From Lachnospiraceae bacterium (GTDB taxonomy: Bacteria > Bacillota > Clostridia > Lachnospirales > Lachnospiraceae), in NCBI GenBank assembly GCA_029224965.1, contig JAQXVO010000018.1:1-63169 (forward strand): a DNA stretch of 63,169 bases, in the 5' to 3' direction. Shown here piece by piece: positions 33,457-42,258 of this stretch. Numbering within the stretch: the stretch's first letter is position 1; each line of letters begins with the position of its first letter. The notes beneath the pieces were generated by a model, which saw nothing but the letters and a program-made list of their open reading frames with translations, was not told the DNA's origin and made no database searches. Made by a program: the position numbers and the translations under genes.

Positions 33457-34665
33457 TCACTGCGCCTGCAGACTTCCGTCTCCATTGATGGTAAGATTCA
33501 TTCCGCTGCTTCTGGTATTCAGCTTGTCGATTACTCTTGCTTCTTCGGAGCCTTCAAGGACCCGCGGCTGGTAATCATTGGTCGAACTGGAGCCGGAAAG
33601 AGAACAGGGAATGACCTTGGCCGGATTGGACTCGGATACTTTTCCGTTTACAAAGTTGAAAGTCTCCTGGATGATCATTGTGTCCTTATCCCTGGGATTG
33701 GAATTTCCGCCGAAGCAGAAATTTCCCAGACTGTAGACGATAAATTTTCCCTTATAGCTTTCCAGGCCCTGAATGACATGGGGATGGGATCCCAGTACCA
33801 GATCGGCTCCGTCATCAATGGACGCATGAGCCAGTTCGGTCTGGGTGCTGTTCGGTATGGCATCGCCTTCGATGCCCCAGTGGAAGAAGACAATGATCAG
33901 ATTCGGATTTTCCTTCTTTGCCGTATCAATGAGCCCTGTCACATAGGAAGCATCCTTGCCCTGGCTGGGAAGAGCATTGATACCGATCAGAGCAATCTTC
34001 TCATTCTTTACGACCGGATAGGCAATGGTGTCATAGCCAAACCAGGTGAGACCCGCAGATGACACGGCATTGATCGTATCCTGAAAGCCCTGATCGCCAA
34101 AGTCATGGGAGTGGTTATTGGCTACGGTTACAGCCTCGACGCCCGACTCCGTAAGGATCTTCGTATAGGAGCTGTCTCCCTTGAAGGTATAGGTTTTCTC
34201 CTGTCTGTCCGTACTGGTGGTCAAGGTTCCCTCCAGATTGACTACAGTCAGATCATCATTTTCAAAGACACTCTTCACATTCTGAAGGAAATAGCTGCTG
34301 CCCTTGGCCGCATACTTCTCATTGAAGCGGTTGTTGTAGCGGTCGTCCACACCAAGAGTACAGTCGCCTGCTGCGGAAATGGTAAGGCTGACGGGTGTAC
34401 TCTCCACCGCGGTCTTATCTTTCGAAGAATCCGTGCTCTGATCAGATGCATCCGTCTGGCTATTGTCCTGGCCGGAAGCATCGGTCGACTTGTCCGAATC
34501 CGAGCCAGATTTGTCGGAATCTGAACCCGACTTGTCCGCTGTCACCGTATCCGTCTTCGTACCGCCCTTTCCGGAATTCAGAAGTCCTTTTTTCGGCAGC
34601 AGAAAGACTGCGCAGAAAAGCAGAGCGATGATCAGAATAATAAGAATGATTTTGAATTTTTTCAT
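33457..34665 (-). CDS. CapA-type (poly-gamma-glutamate synthesis/metallophosphatase-like) exported protein
   Basis: A 402-residue membrane-anchored protein. Residues ~1-23 form an N-terminal anchor; a Ser/Asp/Lys-rich linker with DKSGSDS repeats extends to ~85; the CapA domain then fills the rest. CapA features are AGDCTLG, NLEGTLT, ANNHSHDFGDQGF, FHWGIE and LGSHPHVIQGLE. Proteins of this fold take part in capsule-polymer synthesis in Bacillus, but no capB/capC neighbours are seen, so its job here is unknown. An ATG nine codons upstream is an alternative start. Confidence 0.87.
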   Translation of the reverse strand: MKKFKIILIILIIALLFCAVFLLPKKGLLNSGKGGTKTDTVTADKSGSDSDKSGSDSDKSTDASGQDNSQTDASDQSTDSSKDKTAVESTPVSLTISAAGDCTLGVDDRYNNRFNEKYAAKGSSYFLQNVKSVFENDDLTVVNLEGTLTTSTDRQEKTYTFKGDSSYTKILTESGVEAVTVANNHSHDFGDQGFQDTINAVSSAGLTWFGYDTIAYPVVKNEKIALIGINALPSQGKDASYVTGLIDTAKKENPNLIIVFFHWGIEGDAIPNSTQTELAHASIDDGADLVLGSHPHVIQGLESYKGKFIVYSLGNFCFGGNSNPRDKDTMIIQETFNFVNGKVSESNPAKVIPCSLSGSSSTNDYQPRVLEGSEEARVIDKLNTRSSGMNLTINGDGSLQAQ

Positions 34666-34751
34666 GATATCCTGCCTCTTATCCTCGTCCATGATTTCAT
34701 ATCCATCCCTTGCTTCAGATCCGGCAGACTTCTCAGCGATCTGTCAAATAG

Positions 34752-34795
34752 AAAAAATAACCTTCTCTGATTATACTATCAAAGAAGGTTATTTT
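34752..34795 (-). terminator. Terminator of the reverse rubrerythrin gene
   Basis: Perfect 13-bp arms (AAAATAACCTTCT with AGAAGGTTATTTT) around a 16-base loop, followed on the minus strand by a T-rich tract. It separates the rubrerythrin gene from capA. Confidence 0.85.
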
Positions 34796-34899
34796 ATAAC
34801 TTAATAGGTGCTCCCTGAAGGAGCCTCTTAACAGGATGTTCTTCTGAAAGAATTCTATCTTAAAAGAATTTCACTTAGAAGATTGCTCTCCCAACCGAA

Positions 34900-35451
34900 T
34901 TACTTCTTGAAATAACGATTGTAGAGACCTTCAAATCCCTTGCCATGACGAGCCTCATCACGAGCCATCTCATGGATTGCATCATGAAGAGCATCATAGT
35001 TACGCTCCTTGCAGAGCTTAGCCAGCTTGGTCTTACCAGCGGTTGCGCCGTTCTCAGCCTCTGCACGAACCTTCAGGTTCTCAGCGGTAGAAGGACTTAC
35101 AACCTCGCCCAGCATCTCAGCATACTTTGCTGCATGAACTGCTTCCTCGTTGGCAACCTTTTCGAAATATAAACCGATCTCAGGATAGCCCTCACGCATA
35201 GCTGCGCGGCTCATAGCGAGATACATACCAACCTCAGAGCACTCGCCCTGGAACTCAGCGTGAAGAGACTCGATGATGTCATCCTCAACACCCTTGGCAA
35301 CTCCGATGACATGCTCGGAAGCCCATGTATATTCCTGGCCCTCTTCCTGCTTGGTGAACTTGGAAGCCGGTGCATGGCATACCGGACATTCCTTCGGGGG
35401 CTCTTCGCCTTCATAAACATAACCACATACCTGACATACCCATTTAGCCAT
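34900..35451 (-). CDS. Reverse rubrerythrin (peroxide-detoxifying)
   Basis: A 183-residue reverse rubrerythrin: the rubredoxin domain (Cys6, Cys9, Cys22, Cys25) comes first and the ferritin-like di-iron domain second, the opposite of ordinary rubrerythrin. Helix motifs with iron ligands include ESLHAEFQGECSEVGMYL, EKVANEEAVHA and EMARDEARHGKGFEGL. In clostridia these enzymes reduce hydrogen peroxide with NADH via partner proteins. AAAAGGAGAAG precedes the ATG. A PerR/Fur regulator lies directly upstream in the same direction. Confidence 0.95.
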   Translation of the reverse strand: MAKWVCQVCGYVYEGEEPPKECPVCHAPASKFTKQEEGQEYTWASEHVIGVAKGVEDDIIESLHAEFQGECSEVGMYLAMSRAAMREGYPEIGLYFEKVANEEAVHAAKYAEMLGEVVSPSTAENLKVRAEAENGATAGKTKLAKLCKERNYDALHDAIHEMARDEARHGKGFEGLYNRYFKK

Positions 35452-35560
35452 AATTTCTTCTCCTTTTCCTATTGCTTAAATAACAGCTTTTCCTTTATAT
35501 CAGATCGCATAGCCTGTAGATCCTGCTTTTTTCGGATTACATAGCATGCGGATCTTTCCT

Positions 35561-36013
35561 TTATTCGTTGACCGCTCTCTTCTCTGTCTCTTCTGCTTCA
35601 ATCTCTTCTATATCAGAAACATCAGCAATGTCAGAGGCTTCAGAAGTCCTGCGTTTCTGTCTGCAGTCCTTGCAGAGACCTTCGACAACTATATTTCTGA
35701 CCAGGAAATCTTCCGGAAAATCCATCTTCTCGAAAGACTCCTTTGTAAGCATCAGATCCTCGATCCTGCCGCAGGACTTGCAGCAGAGATGCACATGAGG
35801 AACGGTATTTCCGTCGAAATGCTCTTTCCCGTTCTGTGTGAAGGAAAGAATCTCCTCATCCCTCGTCAGTCCCCGGAGATTCCGGTAAACCGTTGCAAGG
35901 GAAATATTGGGAATATCATTTTTCACAGTTTTATAAACCATTTCCGCAGTCGGATGATCGCTGCGATGTTTCAGGTCATTGAGAACTGCGGCGCGCTGTA
36001 ACGTATTTCTCAA
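35561..36013 (-). CDS. Fur-family regulator, PerR-like
   Basis: A 150-residue Fur-family metalloregulator. The DNA-binding part has NISLATVYRNLRGLT; a metal/peroxide-sensing stretch HFDGNTVPHVHL follows, and two CxxC pairs (Cys78/Cys81 and Cys114/Cys117) give the structural zinc site. The last ~30 residues are a highly acidic tail not typical of the family. The PHVH region and the reverse rubrerythrin gene downstream favour PerR (peroxide) over Fur (iron). A 13-bp Fur-type palindrome sits between its promoter and start, suggesting autoregulation. Confidence 0.88.
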   Translation of the reverse strand: MRNTLQRAAVLNDLKHRSDHPTAEMVYKTVKNDIPNISLATVYRNLRGLTRDEEILSFTQNGKEHFDGNTVPHVHLCCKSCGRIEDLMLTKESFEKMDFPEDFLVRNIVVEGLCKDCRQKRRTSEASDIADVSDIEEIEAEETEKRAVNE

Positions 36014-36029
36014 TTTCGAACTCCTTATT

Positions 36030-36042
36030 GATAATCATTATC
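36030..36042. promoter_or_regulatory. Fur/PerR-type operator
   Basis: GATAATCATTATC is a perfect 6-1-6 palindrome matching the core of the Fur box. It lies 17 bases before the perR start, between the predicted start of transcription and the AAGGAG site. Confidence 0.8.
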
Positions 36043-36051
36043 GTTAACCTT

Positions 36052-36079
36052 ATTATATCTAATCCACAGAAGAATGCAA
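36052..36079 (-). promoter_or_regulatory. Promoter of perR
   Basis: On the minus strand: TTGCAT (36074-36079), 16-bp spacer and consensus TATAAT (36052-36057). The operator lies just downstream of it. Confidence 0.75.
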
Positions 36080-36349
36080 GCGATTTTTACGAAACTTTTT
36101 TCGAACTTTTCCAGACGGCCAAAATTGGCCATTCCAGAGCCTGAATCCCGATGTTTCTTGCCCTGCATTCCCGATTTCAAGCCAGTACAGATGCAAATTG
36201 CGATCCCCTAAATTTTCTTATATGTTATCATTACAGTAATCGAGCAAGGCTCCGAGATAAGAAACAAGTTAGATAGATCGGACAGGAACAAGATATGTTC
36301 TGACGAGTGAAATATATTTCGACGATAAATGAGCAAGAAAGGACATTCC
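36080..36349. other. Intergenic stretch between divergent perR and histidine phosphatase
   Basis: No gene is visible. A short inverted repeat GGCCAA-AA-TTGGCC lies at 36117-36130. The rest is AT-rich and presumably holds the promoter of the plus-strand gene; nothing else could be supported. Confidence 0.4.
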
Positions 36350-36940
36350 ATGCAGATTTGGTTATCACGCCACGGCCAGACCGATCTCAACCTGGCCAGC
36401 TGCTGGCAGGGCCGGGTGGACCAGCCGCTGAACGAACGGGGCCGGAGCCAGGCCAGAACCATGCAGAAAAACCTGGCCGGCGTTCACTTTGACGCTGTCT
36501 ATGCCAGTCCCCTGGACCGGGCCATCGAGACTGCTTCGATCCTGGGAAATATAGACCGAAGCGAAATCATCACTGACCCCAGACTGATCGAGGTGGATTT
36601 TGGAAAATACGATAAGACAAAATACCTCCGCCTGGGAAGTCTTCCCCTGGTCATCTTCTGGCTGCTTCCGGAGATTCTTCCGGCACCGAAGACGGTCGAG
36701 ACCATTCCTCACATGATCGAGCGAAGCCAGTCCTTCCTCGACGATCTTCTGAAGAAGGATTACGAGAATGTCCTCATCACCTGTCACGGCGGCATCATGC
36801 GGGTCCTGACCGGCTGTCTTCTCGGAAAGAAGAATCACATCGACTGGAGACCCAAGCCTCATAACTGCGAGGTCCGGGTCTTCTCCCCGGCAGGAAATCA
36901 TTTTGCCATGACCAAGGATCTGCTCCTGTCCAGAAGCTAA
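36350..36940 (+). CDS. Histidine phosphatase (phosphoglycerate mutase-like) family protein
   Basis: A 196-residue histidine phosphatase. The catalytic RHG motif is in LSRHGQTDLN, followed by LNERGRSQA, YASPLDRAIETA and the second histidine in ITCHGGIMR. It could be a sugar-phosphate or alpha-ribazole-type phosphatase; no neighbour narrows it. The ATG at 36350 with AAAGGA 7-8 bases upstream is preferred over one seven codons earlier. Confidence 0.9.
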   Translation: MQIWLSRHGQTDLNLASCWQGRVDQPLNERGRSQARTMQKNLAGVHFDAVYASPLDRAIETASILGNIDRSEIITDPRLIEVDFGKYDKTKYLRLGSLPLVIFWLLPEILPAPKTVETIPHMIERSQSFLDDLLKKDYENVLITCHGGIMRVLTGCLLGKKNHIDWRPKPHNCEVRVFSPAGNHFAMTKDLLLSRS

Positions 36941-37033
36941 AAACCACCTGTCAACGTCTGCCCGGCTTTCGACCTGATTTATCAGCAATCAAACCTATAT
37001 CAGGAGCAATCAGATCTTGCAGATATGTCCGCA

Positions 37034-37086
37034 AAAAAGAGACCACCGTAAATCCAGTCACTGGATCTACAGCGGTCTCGTTTTTT
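37034..37086. terminator. Bidirectional terminator between converging genes
   Basis: Outer stem GAGACC/GGTCTC and inner stem ATCCAG/CTGGAT, with A6 on the left and T6 on the right, so it can stop both the histidine phosphatase gene and trxA. Confidence 0.88.
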
Positions 37087-37101
37087 CTGACTTTTTATAA
37101 A

Positions 37102-37413
37102 TTACTTCTTCAGCATATCAAGAATGGTTTCCTTGGTCTGAAGACCTACAGCCTTAGCTGTAACTTCACCGTTCTTGATCACAAGCAGGGTCGGAATAGA
37201 CATAACGTTATAACGCTCAGCCAGATCCGGCTCCTCATCGACATTGACCTTTCCTACTACAGTATCGGTCAGCTCGTCTGCCAGCTCCTCAACGATCGGT
37301 CCCTGCATCTGGCAAGGTCCGCACCAGGTTGCCCAGAAGTCAAGAAGCACGGGCTTGTCGGACTTCATAACCTTCTCATCGAAATCTGCCTTCTTAATCT
37401 GAATCGCTGCCAT
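37102..37413 (-). CDS. trxA: Thioredoxin
   Basis: A 103-residue thioredoxin, a small cytosolic disulfide reductase. The active site is WCGPC in LDFWATWCGPCQ; the cis-proline loop SIPTLLVIKNG is also present. The start at 37413 has AAAGGAGG seven bases upstream; the frame nine codons longer is rejected. No thioredoxin reductase gene is adjacent. Confidence 0.96.
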   Translation of the reverse strand: MAAIQIKKADFDEKVMKSDKPVLLDFWATWCGPCQMQGPIVEELADELTDTVVGKVNVDEEPDLAERYNVMSIPTLLVIKNGEVTAKAVGLQTKETILDMLKK

Positions 37414-37669
37414 TAGAAACCTCCTTTGGTTAACAATCATAATTTATCGGATGGCCTTTCAAGGCATCCCTCACATAACAGATGGCTTATTCTTTCTCCG
37501 CTGCATGGCGGATATCTGTTTCAGCCGTCTTTATCATGATGTTAGGTTAGCACTTGTTCCCGGAGTTTTCAACTCATAAAATTATATTTTATAAAATATT
37601 TATTTTTTTCTGCCTTCACTCTCCGACCATCAGTTTCTCTCGATTCACAGGCTTATTGCAGCCTATTGC

Positions 37670-39955
37670 CTATTCCTTATCCTCAAACAAAGCCAGGATC
37701 TCCTCCGCCGGCTTGCCGTGGAAGGTATAGGCGATGCTTTCATTTCCGCCCTCGTCAGTTTTCAGGGTGCCGACCAGGCGGTAGCAGATCTTCTCGCCCT
37801 CTTCCTCGACCCAGATATCGGATTTCGGAGAGATGTCGTCCTTCCAGTCGGCACGGACACCGTCATTGAGCAGACTGGACCCCAGGACCTCTTCAATACC
37901 CTCTTCATCGCTCACACTGCCCAGGCGCTCACCATCGATCCGATCGGTCGTGCTTTCCAGCCGGGTCTGTCCGGACGGGCTCAGATCCTCCCAGTACTCG
38001 GATTCCCGCTCGCTCTTTTCCTGGCGGACCAGAGTCAGCCGGCCTACCTGGCGCTCGGACGGAACGCGGGAGGTATAGAGGCTGTATTTTCGCAGGAAAG
38101 CAATGGTATTGGTATAGGAGGAATAGACCTCATAATTGAAATTTGAGGTATCGGTCGACCAGCGGACGGTTCCGATCGGATCATTCTCCTTAACAACGCT
38201 GTAGGAATACTGGATCAGGTCGGCATTGTAGGCATGGATGAATTCCTCCATCAGGCCATTGGTATCGGCCACGCTCCGGCTGGTATAGCCGCTGTCATAG
38301 GTCAGGCTGAGATTGGCCTGCTGGGGCAGCTGGGAAGCCTCCGCAAAGCGGAACCATGCCTGCTGATAAGCCTCGGAGGACAGAATCGGATCCATGTATT
38401 CCGCAGAAATATCATAGGGAATCAGCATCTTCCGATAAATGCTGGTCCCGTCCTTCATCTCATAGACGACCAGGGCATCAAAGCCGACCTCCTCATGCTT
38501 TGTATCCGAAACCCGGCCGGCAGTCAGGACCTGACCGGTCAGCCGGCTGCTTAAGGAAGCCGTTGAATCATCCGGATACATGCGAAGTTCCTTCTGCCCG
38601 ATCACCGCGATTTTTTCCACCGAATCAATCTGGGTCAGCTGCATGTTCATTTGCATGGACTTTCCGTCGAAGACCCTGGCATCTCCCGTTGACAAAAGAT
38701 AGATCCCGGCCGACTTTACCTTTGATGCTTTCGGTACATATTTGTCATAGCCAATCAGATCAAAGCGGAAGACAGCAAGAAAACATACAGAAAGGCCTGC
38801 TGTCAGAAGAACCGGCCAGAGAGGCTTAAAGGCCGACCGGACGTCCACCCGGGTGATGGCATCAAAAAGCATCAGCATCAGAACCGTCATGACAGCAGCC
38901 AGGGGAAGCAGAAGCACATTGGCTATAGCTGAAGAGAGCCGCCAGAGCATAGACTCCCCGAGAATTGCTAAAAATGAACCGAGGAGAAAACCGCAGGCCA
39001 CCTTGGTCAGAATGCGGATGGGCTGAAAAGTAATGCTTTCCCCTGCCATTTCGATGCGCCGCCAGTGCTGAGCCAAGAGGGCCAGACAGGTGAAGATCAA
39101 AGCCAGCGCCAGCATCCAGAAAAAGCTGGACAGATCCACACGAACCATTCGGTATCCGGAAATCAGGCTGCCTTCAGGCGTAATCAGATCTTTCATCCGA
39201 TGCCGGCCCAAAAAGAAGGCAAAAATCGGCGATGTGACCAGGCGGTACTGGTCATACCAGGAAGAATTCCGAGCATAGTAGGTATAGAAAAAGGCTGACC
39301 GGGCCAGACCGATCAGAATATTGGCGGCAATCTCAGCCAGCGAAAAGAAGAGAAAGAGAAGAAGGGCAAAAACGGCCTTCCCGGACAGCATAGCGGATAA
39401 GATGACCAGGCTATAGATGGCCAGATAGAAGACCACCATGCGGGCAGCCCCGTAGATCACACCTTTCATCATCTGTTTCGTGATGGCACTCATGCCGATG
39501 GCAATAAACCAGGAGATCAGAGAACAGACAACAAAGGGAGTCAGGAAGGAAAAAAAGCCATTCAAATAGCGTTCCCGAAAGCGGACCTTTCGGCTGATCG
39601 GGAGGGACCGATAGAATATGGATACCCTCCGGTTGAAAAGGTAGGAAAAAGCAGACAGTCCATTCACCACTGCCAGAAGGCAGATCAGAAGAACTGCCGG
39701 AATACCAAGATCAAAGCCAAGGAGTATCCTCTGGGACAGATAGTCCTTGAGGGTGCCTGCATTTTTCAGAGCCTCAACCGCTGTGCTGTCCGATCGGGAA
39801 TAGAAGATAAAAGCCGGCATGCCGACCACATAATAAAGAAAAAGAAGGACAGAAGTCAGAATAAGACAGGCCGAACGTCTCTGATAAATCAGGCGCTGAT
39901 AGGTAAAATGGCTGATCCGTCGGCCTTTAAAGTTTTGTGTATCTTCGGATGTCAT
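37670..39955 (-). CDS. ABC transporter permease with large C-terminal extracytoplasmic domain
   Basis: A 761-residue membrane protein. The first ~400 residues contain about ten hydrophobic segments in ABC-2-like fashion (from ILTSVLLFLYYVVGM onwards). The remaining ~330 residues are soluble, beginning after FRFDLIGYDKYVPKAS, and likely lie outside the membrane (a DUF6449-like region). It overlaps the end of the upstream ATPase gene by 29 bases and forms a two-component exporter with it. The cargo is unknown. Confidence 0.82.
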   Translation of the reverse strand: MTSEDTQNFKGRRISHFTYQRLIYQRRSACLILTSVLLFLYYVVGMPAFIFYSRSDSTAVEALKNAGTLKDYLSQRILLGFDLGIPAVLLICLLAVVNGLSAFSYLFNRRVSIFYRSLPISRKVRFRERYLNGFFSFLTPFVVCSLISWFIAIGMSAITKQMMKGVIYGAARMVVFYLAIYSLVILSAMLSGKAVFALLLFLFFSLAEIAANILIGLARSAFFYTYYARNSSWYDQYRLVTSPIFAFFLGRHRMKDLITPEGSLISGYRMVRVDLSSFFWMLALALIFTCLALLAQHWRRIEMAGESITFQPIRILTKVACGFLLGSFLAILGESMLWRLSSAIANVLLLPLAAVMTVLMLMLFDAITRVDVRSAFKPLWPVLLTAGLSVCFLAVFRFDLIGYDKYVPKASKVKSAGIYLLSTGDARVFDGKSMQMNMQLTQIDSVEKIAVIGQKELRMYPDDSTASLSSRLTGQVLTAGRVSDTKHEEVGFDALVVYEMKDGTSIYRKMLIPYDISAEYMDPILSSEAYQQAWFRFAEASQLPQQANLSLTYDSGYTSRSVADTNGLMEEFIHAYNADLIQYSYSVVKENDPIGTVRWSTDTSNFNYEVYSSYTNTIAFLRKYSLYTSRVPSERQVGRLTLVRQEKSERESEYWEDLSPSGQTRLESTTDRIDGERLGSVSDEEGIEEVLGSSLLNDGVRADWKDDISPKSDIWVEEEGEKICYRLVGTLKTDEGGNESIAYTFHGKPAEEILALFEDKE

Positions 39956-40832
39956 AGCCTTCCTCCTCCGTACGCGTAAAGAAAATTTCCTCCAGGGATA
40001 AATTCAAGAATTCATAAAAGAGAGGATCTGCCTCGCGGAAAACGGTCTCCACGGATTCCCGGCTTCCATCCGCAATAAAAATATGCATACTGCCCTGTTT
40101 GGTATGGCGGCGGATCTTAAGCCGGTCCTCGACCAGCTCCCGATCCTCATCCTTTTTAAAGATACACTGGACCTTCTGAATGGTCTTCGTTTTTGAAATG
40201 CCGTCCTGAGAAATGAGAACCTTGCCCTCGTGAAGAATACAGAGATGGCTGCAGACATCATCGACTTCGGAGAGGTTATGGGAGGCAATGACCGCGGTTA
40301 GACCCCGCTCCTTGACTTCCTTCCGGATCAGGGCCTTGATTCCCTGGCGGACGAAGACATCCAGTCCGTCAAAGGTCTCGTCCAGGACCAGATAGTGGGC
40401 TCCTGCCGAGAGACCGATCAGGATAAAGAGCTGTTTTCTCGTGCCCTTGGAATAGGTGCTGATGGAACGGTTTGGATCAAGCTCAAAGAAATCCAGGAAA
40501 TGATTGAGCTTTTCCGAATCGAAAGCCGGATAGAAGCCCTCGAGATAATCGGCCATCTGGGCGATCGTGCTGGATGGAAAATAATAGGCCTCGTCCGGAA
40601 TATAGAAGAGCTCCTGCTTGACCTCGACATTGTCCCGGATGGGCTGGCCGTCAATATGGATCCAGCCGCTGTCCGGTTCGAGGACATCCGAAAGAAGGCC
40701 CAGAAGGGTTGACTTTCCAGCCCCGTTGGCCCCGACCAGGCCGAAAATCTGCTGATCCCGGATCGTCAGATCGACGGACCGGATGGCTTTGACCTGCCCG
40801 TAATTCTTGCAAAGCTCGTGTATCTCAATCAT
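39927..40832 (-). CDS. ABC transporter ATP-binding protein
   Basis: A 301-residue ABC ATPase. Walker A GANGAGKST, a Q-loop region, Walker B (YLVLDETFDGLDV) and the H-loop ASHNLSEVDDVC are intact. The signature is unusual: STYSKGTRKQLFILIGLS, where LSGGQ is replaced by YSKGT, as found in YtrB/EcsA-like exporters. It encodes the motor for the permease immediately downstream. No GntR regulator precedes it, unlike many YtrA-type operons. Confidence 0.92.
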   Translation of the reverse strand: MIEIHELCKNYGQVKAIRSVDLTIRDQQIFGLVGANGAGKSTLLGLLSDVLEPDSGWIHIDGQPIRDNVEVKQELFYIPDEAYYFPSSTIAQMADYLEGFYPAFDSEKLNHFLDFFELDPNRSISTYSKGTRKQLFILIGLSAGAHYLVLDETFDGLDVFVRQGIKALIRKEVKERGLTAVIASHNLSEVDDVCSHLCILHEGKVLISQDGISKTKTIQKVQCIFKKDEDRELVEDRLKIRRHTKQGSMHIFIADGSRESVETVFREADPLFYEFLNLSLEEIFFTRTEEEGYDIRRYTKL

Positions 40833-41027
40833 ATGTTTCCCCCAGATTCCGGATCCTCTCCATCCGGACTTTCTTGGCTCCGGAATTTCTTCTAACCTTC
40901 TCCCCGAGTAAAATGCATAGGCGAATCATGATAAAAACGTCAAATCACTCCGCTTCAGTCCGCCGATTCCTTATTTTACAAGTCCAGCCTCTTATTTTGC
41001 ACTCGCTCCTGACACGATGAATTTCTG

Positions 41028-41822
41028 TCAGTCCACGAGTCCGGCTTCCTTCCGCTCCCTCATCATGGCGTCATAAGTCAGGTCCCGCACAACCTCCGCT
41101 GCGATAATCATGCCGACCACCGGCGGTACGAAAGCCGTTGAGCCCGGGATGTCTCTCCGCTCGGTGCACTTGTGCTGGGCGCCAGGCGGGCAGATGCAGT
41201 GGGTCCGGCAACTGATGGCCATATCCTCGATGGGCCTTAAGGGTTTCTCCTTGGAATAGACCACCTTCAGATGGCAGACTCTCCGCTTCTTCAACTCTCT
41301 CCGCATGACCTTGGCCAGAGGATCGACCGATGTCTTATAAATATCGGCCACTTCGAACATTTCCGGATGAAGCTTGTTTCCGGCTCCCATCGAAGAAATG
41401 ATCCTGGTCCCGGTCTCCTGGCAGGCCATAACCAGCTGAATTTTAGCGGTCACAGTATCGACCGCATCGACAACGTAATCATAGGCGGAGAAATCAAACT
41501 GGTCCTTGGTTTCCGGCAGGAAAAAGGTCTTATGTATATTGACGACGCAGTCCGGATTGATGGAATGAATCCGGTCCGCCATGACGTCCGCTTTATATTT
41601 CCCTACGGTGCCACGGATAGCGATGAGCTGACGGTTTAGATTTGTGAGACACACCTCATCATCATCGATAAGGTCCAGGGTGCCGACGCCGCTCCGCGCC
41701 AAGGCTTCCACCGTATATCCCCCAACACCGCCGATTCCGAAGACTGCGATCCGGGAGTTTTTCAAAATCTCCATGGCAGACTTACCAAGAACGAGCTGGG
41801 TACGGGAAAACTGGTTTAACAT
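41028..41822 (-). CDS. tcdA: tRNA threonylcarbamoyladenosine dehydratase
   Basis: A 264-residue E1-like (ThiF/HesA) enzyme that cyclises t6A37 of tRNA in an ATP-dependent step. The nucleotide-binding GIGGVGGYTVEALARSG, the DDDEVCLTNLNRQ motif and C-terminal TAFVPPVVGMIIAAEVVRDL match TcdA/YgdL. It begins QFSRTQLVLGKSAME, the usual TcdA start. It stands alone next to the repeat array. Confidence 0.92.
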   Translation of the reverse strand: MLNQFSRTQLVLGKSAMEILKNSRIAVFGIGGVGGYTVEALARSGVGTLDLIDDDEVCLTNLNRQLIAIRGTVGKYKADVMADRIHSINPDCVVNIHKTFFLPETKDQFDFSAYDYVVDAVDTVTAKIQLVMACQETGTRIISSMGAGNKLHPEMFEVADIYKTSVDPLAKVMRRELKKRRVCHLKVVYSKEKPLRPIEDMAISCRTHCICPPGAQHKCTERRDIPGSTAFVPPVVGMIIAAEVVRDLTYDAMMRERKEAGLVD

Positions 41823-41920
41823 GACATGTCCTTTCCAAAATACAAAATCTATGTTAACTCTACCATAGAATCAGCCCTCTGACAAAGCAGATACAGCTTT
41901 TTTGTAATTTAGCTCGGGCA

Positions 41921-42206
41921 TACAACGGGATTCACGTTTTTCTTCAAAATTGATGTACGAATTTGGAAATCCGAGCCGTCGTACAACGGAAATCGAGTTC
42001 TTCTTTAAAATCGTTGTACAAAATTGGGTAAATCGGGAAGTCGTACAACGGAATTCGAGTACTTCTTCAAAATCGTTGTATGAAATCACAAAAGTTTGAA
42101 AAAAATACAACGGAATCCAATTTTTTTCCAAAATCGTTGTACAAGCCCGATAAACTACGGATTTCATACATCGGGATTCACATTTTCCTTTGAAATCGTT
42201 GTACCT
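41921..42206. repeat. Array of five ~61-bp degenerate repeats with internal dyads
   Basis: Five units begin with TACAACGG-like boxes at 41921, 41982, 42044, 42106 and 42166 (spacing 61, 62, 62 and 60 bp). Each contains a second, inverted box (TCGTTGTA-like) about 22 bp further, so each unit can fold into a hairpin. A conserved CTTCAAAAT-like segment lies between them. Because most periods are not multiples of three, the long open frame on the minus strand is not a real coding repeat. No cas gene is nearby. Function unknown. Confidence 0.85.
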
Positions 42207-42218
42207 AACGGATACGAC

Positions 42219-42250
42219 AAAAATAAGGACGCATGAAAATCATGCGTCCT
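42219..42250 (-). terminator. Terminator after the metallophosphoesterase gene
   Basis: Perfect 11-bp arms AGGACGCATGA and TCATGCGTCCT with an AAA loop; TATTTTTG follows on the minus strand. It closes the V-ATPase/metallophosphoesterase transcript. Confidence 0.85.
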
Positions 42251-42258
42251 AAATCATC

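Noticed and set aside
41871-42167. Repeat protein on the minus strand over the repeat array
   Set aside because: Most repeat periods are 61-62 bp, so each unit is read in a different frame and the peptide alternates; there is no ribosome binding site.
41921-42206. CRISPR array
   Set aside because: The units look like repeats of ~38 bp with dyad ends and ~22-bp spacers, but the repeats are too diverged, the spacers too short, and no cas genes are near.
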